Origin: an uncultured Microbacterium sp.
Lineage (GTDB): Bacteria > Actinomycetota > Actinomycetes > Actinomycetales > Microbacteriaceae
DNA: 30,671 bases
Assembly (NCBI GenBank): GCA_937988695.1
Contig: CALKHM010000287.1
Coordinates: 1-30,671 of the forward strand
Direction: 5' to 3'
How positions within the stretch are numbered: position 1 is the stretch's first letter; each line of letters begins with the position of its first letter. The notes below the pieces were generated by a model. That model saw only the letters and a program-made list of their open reading frames with translations. It was not told where the DNA came from and did no database searches. The position numbers and the translations under genes were made by a program. Positions 1 to 7,147 of the stretch are shown here, piece after piece.

Positions 1-347
1 CGCCCTCGGTTTCGGTGCCGGTCGGCAAGCTCTCGGGCGGCACCCAGCAGAAGGTCGTGCTGGCGAAGTGGCTGTTCACGACGCCCGACGTGCTCATCCT
101 CGACGAGCCGACACGCGGCATCGACGTCGGCGCCAAGTACGAGATCTACACGATCATCAACCGGCTCGCCGACGAGGGCAAGGGAGTGATCGTCATCTCG
201 TCCGAGCTTCCCGAGCTGATCGGGCTGTGCGATCGCATCTACACGCTGTCTGAAGGCGTCATCACGGCCGAGATCCCTCGGGCTGCGGCATCCCCCGAAC
301 GACTCATGCAGAGCATGACGAAGATCCGAGAAGAGGACCACCTATGA
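1..347 (+). CDS. Sugar ABC transporter ATP-binding protein, C-terminal part
   Basis: The 5' end lies outside the window; about 115 residues are visible. The frame opens at base 3 and ends with TGA at 345-347. Visible are the ABC signature LSGGTQQK and a Walker B region VLILDEPTRGID, followed by ISSELPEL. This is the second nucleotide-binding domain of the XylG/RbsA/MglA/GguA class of double-ATPase sugar importers, where the signature is typically LSGGNQQK and the usual H-loop histidine is replaced in the SSELPE context. It hydrolyses ATP at the inner membrane face for a monosaccharide importer. The stop overlaps the start of the permease gene by 4 bp (ATGA), so the two are translationally coupled. 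The substrate cannot be read from this fragment; xylose or another aldose is plausible from the permease. Confidence 0.93.
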   Translation, partial: PSVSVPVGKLSGGTQQKVVLAKWLFTTPDVLILDEPTRGIDVGAKYEIYTIINRLADEGKGVIVISSELPELIGLCDRIYTLSEGVITAEIPRAAASPERLMQSMTKIREEDHL

Positions 348-1564
348 GCACGACCCAGACCGCCCCGCACAGACCAGGCGGGGGCCTGATCGCCAGCACT
401 GTGTCCTACATGAGCGGGCAGCTGCGTCAGATCGGCCTGTTCATCGCGCTGATCGTGATCGTCCTGTTCTTCCAGATCGTCACGCAAGGGATCACACTGA
501 GCCCGCGCAACGTGTCGAACCTGATCGTGCAGAACAGCTACATCCTGATCCTCGCGATCGGCATGGTGATGGTCATCATCGCCGGGCACATCGACCTGTC
601 GGTGGGGTCGGTCGTGGCGGTGATCGGCGCACTGGCCGGCGTGCTCAACAACAAGATGGGCATGTCGTGGTGGATGACAGTGCTGCTGTGCCTCATCGCC
701 GGGGCGGTGATCGGTGCGTGGCAGGGCTTTTGGATCGCGTACTTCCACATCGAGTCGTTCATCGTCACGCTGGGCGGGATGCTGCTGTTCCGCGGTCTTG
801 CGCAGATCCTGCTGCGCAACACCCAGATCTCTCCGTTCGACGACGGGTTCCGCGCGCTGGGATCGGGATTCCTGCCCGACCTGGGCGGGGGGACGTCGTA
901 CCTCGAACCGCTGACGATGATCCTGGGCGTGGGCGCCGTGCTGGCTCTGGTGGGCATGAGCCTACGGTCGCGGCGCGCACGGGCGAAGAACGGCCTGACG
1001 CTCGAGCCGCTCGGCTGGTTTGCGCTGAAGACGGCGTTCATGTCGGTGCTGATCCTGGGGATCGCCTGGCTGCTGGCCAGCTACCGCGGCACGCCGGTCG
1101 TGCTCATCGTCCTGGGTGTGCTGGTCGTCGCGTACTCCGCGGTGATGGCCAACAGCGTGTTCGGGCGCCACGTGTACGCGCTCGGCGGCAACAAGCGCGC
1201 GGCGCAGCTGAGCGGCGTGAAGACCGACCGCGTCAGCTTCCTGCTGTTCGTCAACATTGGCGTGCTCTCGGCTCTGGCGGGACTCGTGTTCACCGCGCAG
1301 CTGAACCTGGCAGGACCCAGCGCCGGCAACGGGTTCGAGCTCGACGCGATCGCGGCGGTGTTCATCGGCGGCGCGGCCGTCAGCGGCGGCATCGGGACGA
1401 TCGGCGGAGCCATCGTGGGCGGCCTCATCATCGGCGTGCTCAACAACGGCATGACGATCATGGGCGTGGGCACCGAATGGCAGGAGTTCATCAAGGGCCT
1501 CGTGCTGCTGGCGGCCGTGGCGTTCGACGTCATCAACAAGCGGCGGGGCGCGGGTCAGGGCTAG
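344..1564 (+). CDS. Sugar ABC transporter permease (XylH/GguB type)
   Basis: The product is 406 aa, the usual length for XylH/GguB-type permeases and longer than RbsC. It is highly hydrophobic with about ten membrane spans. The segment AGHIDLSVGSVVAVIGALAG is the hallmark of the BPD_transp_2 family. A charged loop around residues 205-225 (LRSRRARAKNG) separates the two hydrophobic halves, as in XylH/MmsB permeases. ATG at 344 overlaps the ATPase stop by 4 bp. The protein would form the membrane channel of the importer whose ATPase lies upstream; the periplasmic binding protein is presumably further upstream, outside the window. No gene follows on this strand, so this ends the operon. The exact sugar is not determinable from sequence alone. 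Confidence 0.93.
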   Translation: MSTTQTAPHRPGGGLIASTVSYMSGQLRQIGLFIALIVIVLFFQIVTQGITLSPRNVSNLIVQNSYILILAIGMVMVIIAGHIDLSVGSVVAVIGALAGVLNNKMGMSWWMTVLLCLIAGAVIGAWQGFWIAYFHIESFIVTLGGMLLFRGLAQILLRNTQISPFDDGFRALGSGFLPDLGGGTSYLEPLTMILGVGAVLALVGMSLRSRRARAKNGLTLEPLGWFALKTAFMSVLILGIAWLLASYRGTPVVLIVLGVLVVAYSAVMANSVFGRHVYALGGNKRAAQLSGVKTDRVSFLLFVNIGVLSALAGLVFTAQLNLAGPSAGNGFELDAIAAVFIGGAAVSGGIGTIGGAIVGGLIIGVLNNGMTIMGVGTEWQEFIKGLVLLAAVAFDVINKRRGAGQG

Positions 1565-1573
1565 CCGCGGGCC

Positions 1574-1632
1574 GGCGCGGGGTAAGCCGGGGCGGGGTAG
1601 CGGGGCGCGGGGTAAGCCGGGCCGGGTAGCGG
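1574..1632. repeat. Direct repeat of about 30 bp, two copies
   Basis: Immediately after the permease stop, a G-rich unit beginning GGCGCGGGGTAAGCCGGG and ending GGGTAGCGG occurs twice head to tail with few differences. It is non-coding and runs directly into the 20-bp array. Function unknown. Confidence 0.7.
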
Positions 1633-1770
1633 TACGCCGACCTTGCCTCCCGCGCGCCGACCTTGTCCCCGGTACGCCGACCTTGCCTCCCGCGCGCCGA
1701 CCTTGCCTCCCGCGCGCCGACCTTGCCTCCCGCGCGCCGACCTTGTCCCCGGTACGCCGCCCCTGTCTTC
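1631..1770 (-). repeat. 20-bp tandem array 1 (seven units)
   Basis: Seven units with an exact 20-bp period lie between the sugar permease and tauE stops. Read on the minus strand, each unit has a constant decamer CAAGGTCGGC followed by one of two variable decamers, GTACCGGGGA or GCGCGGGAGG; the last unit (1751-1770) is degenerate. The two types are interspersed rather than grouped. The array fills most of the 319-bp space between genes (1565-1883). The rest of that space, 1771-1883, shows nothing I can assign. ORFs across the array exist only because the repeat lacks stops. Confidence 0.9.
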
Positions 1771-1883
1771 AGCGCGACGTCAACAACGGCCTCGACGCCG
1801 ACGCACATGCCGACGAAACGATGGGCGCGTGCACCGACTTCACCGCGCACTCGCGCAAGATCCTGGCAGGTCACAAGAGCGGG

Positions 1884-2627
1884 TCAAAAGAGCAGATAGA
1901 GGGCCCCGAACACCGTCAGCACGATGACGACTCGCTCGAAGATCTTCTGGCTGATGCGACCGGCGATCCAGCGACCGACGAACGCTGCGGCAACCACAAC
2001 GGGCACGAGCACGAGATCGACCAGGAGCCCCTCGTGGGTGATCAGGCCGAGCCCGATCGAGAACGGCAGCTTTGCGATGTTGACGATCGCGAAGAACCAG
2101 GCGGTGGTGCCCAGGAACGCCTTGATCGGGAAACGCCCTGCGATGAAGTACATGGACATCACGGGACCCGCGGCGTTGGCCACCATCGTGGTGAACCCAC
2201 CCAGTGTTCCGTAGACACCCGCCGCGACACGATGCGATCGCCGGCCGGGCTCCGTCTGACGCTGCGATCGTCGACGCCACAGGGTGACCGCGACGACCAC
2301 CAGCAGGATGATCGCGATCATGCGCCGAACCCCGGCATCCGATGCGAAGGCCAGGAAGACGGCGCCGGCCACGAGTCCGACCACCACGGCCGGCGCCAGC
2401 CGCAAGAGTGTCCGCAGGTCCGCGTGCCGGCGGTATGCCCACAGCGCGAAGACGTCGCCGACGATCAGCAGAAGCAGGATCGTGCCCGTCGACTGCTTGG
2501 CCGGGAGCACCGCCGCGAACAGGGCGACCGCGATCGTCGCCGCGCCCGGTAGTGCTGCTTTGGACAGGCCGATCACGATCGCGCCGGCAGTCAGCGCAGC
2601 CCACGCAAGAACGCTCAGGTCGGGCAC
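1884..2627 (-). CDS. TauE/SafE family membrane protein
   Basis: The product is 247 aa with about eight hydrophobic segments. The N-terminus (TAGAIVIGLSKAALPGAA) and the repeat-like second half beginning around GVYGTLGGFTTMVANAAGPV match the two internally duplicated halves of the TauE/SafE (DUF81) family, putative exporters of sulfite or organosulfur compounds. The length is typical. The start is GTG at 2627; no strong Shine-Dalgarno is visible, and a -10-like TAGCGT lies at 2651-2656 on this strand. No sulfur genes flank it, so the substrate is open. It is a single-gene unit bracketed by two 20-bp tandem arrays. Confident in the family, not in the transported molecule. Confidence 0.9.
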   Translation of the reverse strand: MPDLSVLAWAALTAGAIVIGLSKAALPGAATIAVALFAAVLPAKQSTGTILLLLIVGDVFALWAYRRHADLRTLLRLAPAVVVGLVAGAVFLAFASDAGVRRMIAIILLVVVAVTLWRRRSQRQTEPGRRSHRVAAGVYGTLGGFTTMVANAAGPVMSMYFIAGRFPIKAFLGTTAWFFAIVNIAKLPFSIGLGLITHEGLLVDLVLVPVVVAAAFVGRWIAGRISQKIFERVVIVLTVFGALYLLF

Positions 2628-2650
2628 GGTGTCATCCGGATCACCAGATC

Positions 2651-2656
2651 ACGCTA
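2651..2656 (-). promoter_or_regulatory. Candidate -10 box for tauE
   Basis: Minus-strand TAGCGT lies 24 nt upstream of the GTG start of the TauE-like gene. It fits the TANNNT pattern seen before several other genes here. No convincing -35 box is seen. Confidence 0.4.
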
Positions 2657-2780
2657 CCCCGTCGGTGCATGCCATGACGGATGCCGCGACCTCGCGGCCT
2701 CGCACACGGTCCGGAGGTGCTCTCGCCCGGGACGGACTGGCCAACCTCGGCGAGGGAGCATCTCGATAGCGCGAGGGCAA

Positions 2781-2940
2781 TCTCGGCGCACGCGCGGCAA
2801 CCTCGGCGAACCGAGGACAACCTCGGTGAACCGAGGACAACCTCGGCGCACGCGCGGCAACCTCGGCGCACGCGCGGCAACCTCGGCGCACTGAGGACAA
2901 CCTCGGCGCACGCGCGGCAACCTCGGCGCGCGCGGGGCCG
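2781..2940 (+). repeat. 20-bp tandem array 2 (eight units)
   Basis: Eight units with exact 20-bp period, preceded by degenerate units from about 2741. Plus-strand units join a constant part CAACCTCGGC (once CAACCTCGGT) to a variable decamer, GAACCGAGGA or GCACGCGCGG, with a hybrid at 2881-2900. The first variable type can pair with the constant part (CCTCGGT-GA-ACCGAGG at 2821-2836). The array stops 4 bp from the stop codon of the SDR gene at 2945. With 2628-2780, where I see no gene, it makes up a 317-bp gap. The unit is the counterpart, in opposite orientation, of the array at 1631-1770. Confidence 0.9.
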
Positions 2941-2944
2941 GGGG

Positions 2945-3835
2945 TCAGTCGAGGAAGATGTCGGGGAAGAGATCGGCGTCGGGAGTGCCGGGCACCGCCG
3001 CATACCCCGAGAAGTCCGTGACTCCGGCGGCCTCCAGCACATCCTCGACGATGAGCGTCTGTCCCGTGAACGACCGCGCCGGGTGCGTCAGCGCCTCATA
3101 AGCGGCATCCGCGTAGATCTCCGGGGTACGGCTGACCCGCATCATCCGGTCACCGCCGAGCGCGAACTGCACGGCCGCCGTCGCGATCGTCGTGCGCGGC
3201 CACAGCGTGTTGGCGGCGATGCCCTGGTCGGCGAACTCGGCGGCCAGGCCCAGTGTCGCCATGGTCATCCCGTACTTCGCGAGCGTGTACCCGGTGTGCG
3301 CTCCCAGCCACCTCGGCGTGATGTTCAGCGGCGGCGACAGCGACAGAATGTGCGGGTTCTCGGCCTCCTCGAGCATCGGGATCGCCGCCCGCGAGAGCAT
3401 GAACGTGCCCCGCACGTTGACATCCTGCATGAGGTCGTACTTCTTCGCGGCCAGCTCCAGCGAGCCCGACAGGTCGATGACGCTCGCGTTGTTGACCACG
3501 ATGTCGATGCCGCCGAACTCGCCCTGCGTCTTCAGCACGGCGCCGGACACGTCGTCGTCACTGCGCACGTCGCCGACGATCGGCAACGCCTGCCCGCCGG
3601 CCGCGCGGATCGCATCGGCGGCCGTGTGCACGGTTCCCTCGAGCTTCGGATGCGGGGGGTCGGTCTTGGCCAGCAGGGCGATGTTCGCGCCGTCGCGTGC
3701 GGCGCGAAGGGCGATCGCCAGACCGATGCCGCGGCTGCCCCCGGACAGCAGGATCGTCTTGCCGGCGAGGGAACCCGCGCGTCCGGGAGCCCCGGAGAAC
3801 GCGGTGGGAGCGGGCGTGAGGGGCTGGTCGGTCAT
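2945..3835 (-). CDS. SDR family oxidoreductase, HSDL2-like
   Basis: The 296-aa product is a classical short-chain dehydrogenase. SGGSRGIG at residues 31-38 is the nucleotide-binding glycine motif, GDV at 88-90 the adenine contact, NNAS at 115-118 the structural motif, and Y183/K187 (YTLAK) the catalytic pair. The long insertion after the first helix (AKTDPPHPKLEGTVHTAA) is characteristic of the HSDL2-like branch, found with fatty-acid genes. The start ATG at 3835 has a good Shine-Dalgarno (GGAGG, 7 nt upstream). It is the last gene of a three-gene minus-strand operon with an enoyl-CoA hydratase and another SDR. The substrate is probably a hydroxyacyl or keto compound in acyl-CoA turnover; the exact substrate is unknown. 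Confidence 0.88.
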   Translation of the reverse strand: MTDQPLTPAPTAFSGAPGRAGSLAGKTILLSGGSRGIGLAIALRAARDGANIALLAKTDPPHPKLEGTVHTAADAIRAAGGQALPIVGDVRSDDDVSGAVLKTQGEFGGIDIVVNNASVIDLSGSLELAAKKYDLMQDVNVRGTFMLSRAAIPMLEEAENPHILSLSPPLNITPRWLGAHTGYTLAKYGMTMATLGLAAEFADQGIAANTLWPRTTIATAAVQFALGGDRMMRVSRTPEIYADAAYEALTHPARSFTGQTLIVEDVLEAAGVTDFSGYAAVPGTPDADLFPDIFLD

Positions 3836-3867
3836 GTCGTGCCTCCGATGATGATGGATGCCGCGGC

Positions 3868-4632
3868 TCAGCGCGAACGCTTCGTGAACGCGCGGATGCG
3901 CGCCTGGGCTTCGGGGGTGTCGAAGGCCGCGCCGATCGAACGCGCCTCCTCACGCAGCTGCTCGACGAAGCTGCGCTCGCGCTGCGACCGGATGAGTCGC
4001 TTGGCGTGTCCGTAGGCGCCGTGCGCACCGGCCAGCCAGAACCTCGCGACTTCGTCGGCGCGCAGCCCGACCGCGTCGGGGGCGACGACCTCGGCGACCA
4101 GGCCCCACTCCAGCGCTTCGCTGGCCGACAGCATCCGGTCCTGCAGCACCAGCTGCAGCGCGCGGCGTTCTCCGACCGCGCGGGCGAGCTGGGCACTGAC
4201 CGACAGGTCGGGAGTCAGGCCGATGTTGGCGTAGAGGCTGCCGATCTGCGAATCGGCACCGATCACGGCGTAGTCGCTGGCCATCAGGATGCCCAGGCCG
4301 CCGCCCGCGGTCGTCCCCTGGGCAGCCACGACGACCGGGACCGCCGACTCGGTGAGGGCTCGGATGCCGACGTTGATGACCTCCGCGAGCTCGGTGATCT
4401 GCGCACCCGAGCCCATATTCTCGGCCATGTCGCGCACGTCCCCTCCGGCGCAGAACGCCCGGCCGGCAGCATCCACCACGATCGCCCCGACGTCGCCGCG
4501 GCTCGTGGCCTCACCGGTGACATCGGCCCACGCGTGCGCGGCCTCGGCATTGAACGCGTTGAGCCGATCAGGCCGGTTGAGGGTGATCCGCGCAAGCCCG
4601 TCGGCGACGTTCAGCAGGACCGTGTCGCTCAT
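3868..4632 (-). CDS. Enoyl-CoA hydratase/isomerase family protein
   Basis: The 254-aa product has the crotonase fold signature: the first oxyanion-hole segment AFCAGGDVRDM (about residues 58-69) and the second, TTAGGGLGILMASDYAV (about 104-122). The region that carries the catalytic Glu pair in true hydratases here reads IGSLYANIGLTPDLSVS, more like PaaG-type isomerases that keep only the Asp/Glu near GLTPD. It could therefore be an isomerase rather than a hydratase. The ATG at 4632 overlaps the stop of the upstream SDR gene by 4 bp, indicating translational coupling. It works in the cytoplasm on CoA thioesters with its two SDR neighbours. Confidence 0.9.
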   Translation of the reverse strand: MSDTVLLNVADGLARITLNRPDRLNAFNAEAAHAWADVTGEATSRGDVGAIVVDAAGRAFCAGGDVRDMAENMGSGAQITELAEVINVGIRALTESAVPVVVAAQGTTAGGGLGILMASDYAVIGADSQIGSLYANIGLTPDLSVSAQLARAVGERRALQLVLQDRMLSASEALEWGLVAEVVAPDAVGLRADEVARFWLAGAHGAYGHAKRLIRSQRERSFVEQLREEARSIGAAFDTPEAQARIRAFTKRSR

Positions 4633-5390
4633 CGCGGCGCCATTCTGATCGCGCCGTCGAGACGGATCGTCTCACCGTTGAGGTACCCGTTGTCGATGAT
4701 CGACAGAGCCAGCTTCGCGTACTCCTGTGGCGTGCCCAGTCGCGCCGGGTACGGCACCTGCTCGCCGAGCGAGTCCTGTGCGGTCTGCGGAAGGCCCGCG
4801 AGCATCGGCGTCTCCATGATGCCGGGAGCGATCGTGCACACCCGGATGCCGTAGCGGGCCAGTTCCCGCGCGATCGGGAGCGTCATCGCGTGCACGCCGC
4901 CCTTGCTCGCCGAGTAGGCGGGCTGCCCGATCTGGCCTTCGAACGCCGCGACCGATGCCGTATTGACGATGACGCCGCGGTCGCCGGACGCGGTCGGCTC
5001 GGTCTTCGCGATGACGGCGGCCGCCTGCGAGATCACGTTGTACGTGCCGATCAGGTTGACCTGGATGATCTTCGCGAACCCGGCCAGCGGCGACGGATTC
5101 CCATCACGATCGAGCACCTTCGCCGGCGGCGCGATGCCCGCGCAGTTGATCACGACGCGTAGCGGGGAGGCTCCGGCGGCGTTCTGCACGGCGGCGGCGA
5201 CCTGGGCCGGATCGGTGACGTCGGCGGCGGCGAACGTGCCGCCCAGCTCCGCCGCGATCGCGGCACCGGATGACGTGGGCAGGTCGACGATCGTGACCCT
5301 GGCACCCTGCGCGGTCAGCGCACGCGCGGTGGCAAGACCCAGACCGCTGGCACCGCCGGTGACGAGCGCGGATGCTCCGCTGATGTCCAT
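4629..5390 (-). CDS. SDR family 3-hydroxyacyl-CoA dehydrogenase, HSD10-like
   Basis: The 253-aa product has TGGASGLG near residues 10-17, an Asp at the end of the second strand (TIVDLP) predicting NAD rather than NADP, NCAG, and the catalytic YSASK followed by PGIMETPML. The overall pattern, including the segment with SGDRGVIVNTASVAAFEGQIGQ, resembles type-II 3-hydroxyacyl-CoA dehydrogenases (HSD17B10 family), which oxidise 3-hydroxyacyl-CoA in fatty-acid or isoleucine breakdown. It is the first gene of the operon. The ATG at 5390 has a strong Shine-Dalgarno (AAGGAG, 7 nt upstream). Its promoter region contains a 17-bp palindrome, suggesting a repressor. Confidence 0.9.
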   Translation of the reverse strand: MDISGASALVTGGASGLGLATARALTAQGARVTIVDLPTSSGAAIAAELGGTFAAADVTDPAQVAAAVQNAAGASPLRVVINCAGIAPPAKVLDRDGNPSPLAGFAKIIQVNLIGTYNVISQAAAVIAKTEPTASGDRGVIVNTASVAAFEGQIGQPAYSASKGGVHAMTLPIARELARYGIRVCTIAPGIMETPMLAGLPQTAQDSLGEQVPYPARLGTPQEYAKLALSIIDNGYLNGETIRLDGAIRMAPR

Positions 5391-5436
5391 GTGTTCTCCT
5401 TCGAACGACCGCTTTCGGCATTCAGTACCAGCTTAT

Positions 5437-5453
5437 GCGAGACTGCGTCTCGC
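5437..5453. promoter_or_regulatory. 17-bp palindrome, candidate operator
   Basis: GCGAGACTGCGTCTCGC has two perfect 7-bp arms around TGC. It lies in the 117-bp space between the divergent SDR operon and the DUF488 gene, 47 bp before the SDR start. Its size and symmetry suit a dimeric TetR- or GntR-type repressor, but no regulator gene is nearby in the window. Confidence 0.45.
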
Positions 5454-5507
5454 TCTCGGCCGGGGCGGATCATCCCAGGGTAGCTCGGTCGGGTGTTGAC
5501 TGGGCAC

Positions 5508-5855
5508 ATGGAGATCCGCACTAAGCGCGTGTACGACGAGCCCGAGGCATCCGACGGATATCGGGTGCTGGTGGACCGGCTCTGGCCACGGGGACTGAGC
5601 AAGGACCGAGCGAAGGTCGACCTGTGGGCGAAGGACGTCGCTCCGACCGCCGAGCTGCGCAAGGCGTTCCATCACGAGGACATGCCGTACGACGCGTTCG
5701 TGAAGGCGTATCGCGCGGAATTGGCCGCGAACTCCTCTGCCGTCACGACGCTGCGCGACGAGATCGCCGGGCATGGCGTTGTCACGCTGCTGTACGCGAT
5801 GAACGACCCCGACCACAACCACGCCGGCCTCGTGCGCGAGGCGCTCGAGACCTGA
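5508..5855 (+). CDS. DUF488 family protein
   Basis: The 115-aa product begins MEIRTKRVYDEPEASDGYRV and contains the hallmark VDRLWPRGL, then DLWAKDVAPTAELRKAFHH and, near the end, LLYAMNDPDHNHA, all standard for the DUF488 (YeaO-like) family. No biochemical role is firmly established. I chose ATG 5508 because family members start at this point; GTG 5493 would add five residues without similarity. TTGACT at 5496-5501 stands six bases before the ATG, the spacing seen for other apparently leaderless genes here. It is monocistronic, divergent from the SDR operon and followed by a palindromic element that may end transcription. Confidence 0.87.
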   Translation: MEIRTKRVYDEPEASDGYRVLVDRLWPRGLSKDRAKVDLWAKDVAPTAELRKAFHHEDMPYDAFVKAYRAELAANSSAVTTLRDEIAGHGVVTLLYAMNDPDHNHAGLVREALET

Positions 5856-5862
5856 GCCCGCC

Positions 5863-5948
5863 CAGTGCGCCAAATTCACATGAATTTGGCGAATGCACAT
5901 CGAACTGCCGGCAGTTTGATGTGCAGTGGGCGGTTTGATGTGCAGTGG
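5863..5948. repeat. Palindromic intergenic element, copy 1
   Basis: About 85 bp of lower GC than the surroundings. It holds a hairpin with 11-bp arms (CGCCAAATTCA at 5868-5878, TGAATTTGGCG at 5881-5891), then a second with 15-bp arms and one G-T mismatch (5894-5908 and 5911-5925, with TGCACATC at the tip of the left arm), then another TTTGATGTGCA. The same sequence occurs in reverse at 11136-11219. It sits between the convergent DUF488 and HNH genes, where the hairpins could act as a bidirectional terminator. Confidence 0.85.
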
Positions 5949-6027
5949 CGGATGCCCGGACGCGCAGATGCCCAGACGGCTGGCTGCGGGGACGCGCTCG
6001 CACGCGATCGCCGCCGCGCCCGACGCC

Positions 6028-7116
6028 TCAGCCCTCTCGCCAGCGCGCGCGATCCTCGCCGGGCGCGCGCGTGCACGTCATCCGCGTGCCCTTCGTCGTC
6101 ACGCCGTGCGCTCCCTCGGGTGTGCAGAACGAGCCCGGGTGCACGATCGTCGGCGCCGTCGTCCGCGTCGGCGCGGTCCGCAACGGTGGCGCGGTGCCCT
6201 CGACCGACGGCGTCGCCTTCCCGGGCGTCGGCACCGTGGCCGTGGCATCCGGCATCAGCGCGATCGTCCCCGCCGACGCGACGCGCTGGCCGGGGCATTC
6301 CTGGAGCACCCGGACCATGGCGTCGCGCTCGGGCGGGGTGACCCACAGGTGATACGTCGCCTTCACGGTGATCTGCCGGGCGACGTACGCGCAGCGATAG
6401 CCCTTCGCCGGGGGCAGCCAGGTCGCGGCGTTGCCGGCGCTCTTCTGCTCGTTCGAGCGCCCATCGACGGCGAGCAGGTTCAACGGGTCATTGGCCAACG
6501 CCTCGCGCCGTACCTGGCTGAGCTGCTGAGCTCCGCTCTGCCAGGCGTCCATCAGCGCGACGACATGGTCGATCTGCACGGCGGCAGACGTGGTCACTCC
6601 GCGCTGGAAATCGATCGTCTGTCCCGTGTACGGGCTGCGCAGGACGCCGGTGAGCACGACGCACCCGTGCGTGCCCGCCTTGATCGTGACCGAGTCCAGA
6701 TCACGCCGCAGGATGTCGTTGCGGGTGTCGCAGCCGTTGCGATCGACGTCTTTCCATGCCGCGCCGAACTCTCCGGTGCGGTCGTATCCGGTCTTCGGGG
6801 CCCGGCCCTTCACCGGGATCGTCGTCAGCAGTGCCAGCGCCGTACCGGTCTCGGGCTGCGCGGCGGTCTCCGACGCCGCGGGGACGGATGCCGCCGACGT
6901 CGGCGCGGCGGCGGAGGATGCCGCAGGCACCGGCGGCGCGGACGAACTCGATGGCGCGGCGCCGGCCGCCGGCGCGGCGCCGACGCCCGCGGAGCCCGGT
7001 GCGGCAGACACGGAGCCGATCGGGCCGGCCTCGCTGGTGCCGGCGATGGCCAGGGCGACCACGAAGACGCCGATCCCCACCCAGACGGGCGGACGCCGCC
7101 AGAAACCCCTGCTCAT
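6028..7116 (-). CDS. Membrane-anchored HNH endonuclease-like protein (DUF1524)
   Basis: From ATG 7116 the product is 362 aa. Residues about 12-30 are a hydrophobic anchor or uncleaved signal (VWVGIGVFVVALAIAGT), followed by about 70 residues rich in Ala, Ser and Pro. The central domain matches the GmrSD C-terminal/DUF1524 HNH fold: QIDHVVALMDAW carries the DH pair, then NDPLNLLAVDGRSNEQKSAG supplies the N/N/K elements of a beta-beta-alpha-metal site. Extracellular nucleases of this kind are common in actinobacteria. The last 35 residues (SFCTPEGAHGV...MTCTRA...RWREG) form a small two-cysteine module I recall from other actinobacterial surface proteins. The reading frame extends further upstream, but the family start and the hydrophobic segment favour 7116. 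Probably a cell-surface or secreted nuclease; activity is inferred. Confidence 0.83.
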   Translation of the reverse strand: MSRGFWRRPPVWVGIGVFVVALAIAGTSEAGPIGSVSAAPGSAGVGAAPAAGAAPSSSSAPPVPAASSAAAPTSAASVPAASETAAQPETGTALALLTTIPVKGRAPKTGYDRTGEFGAAWKDVDRNGCDTRNDILRRDLDSVTIKAGTHGCVVLTGVLRSPYTGQTIDFQRGVTTSAAVQIDHVVALMDAWQSGAQQLSQVRREALANDPLNLLAVDGRSNEQKSAGNAATWLPPAKGYRCAYVARQITVKATYHLWVTPPERDAMVRVLQECPGQRVASAGTIALMPDATATVPTPGKATPSVEGTAPPLRTAPTRTTAPTIVHPGSFCTPEGAHGVTTKGTRMTCTRAPGEDRARWREG

Positions 7117-7147
7117 CCGGCTGCCACCGCGACCATGCACAGAGGAC

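Noticed and set aside
1771..1883. A gene remnant between array 1 and tauE
   Set aside because: Short open frames exist on both strands, but none shows a recognisable motif or a start with supporting signals.
1631..2940. CRISPR arrays
   Set aside because: The units are contiguous 20-bp repeats with no unique spacers and no cas genes in the window.
2641..3042. Cys/Arg-rich repetitive ORFs across array 2 on the minus strand
   Set aside because: They are translations of the 20-bp tandem array in frames lacking stops; the 20-bp period is not a multiple of three, so successive units are read in shifting frames and encode no plausible protein.
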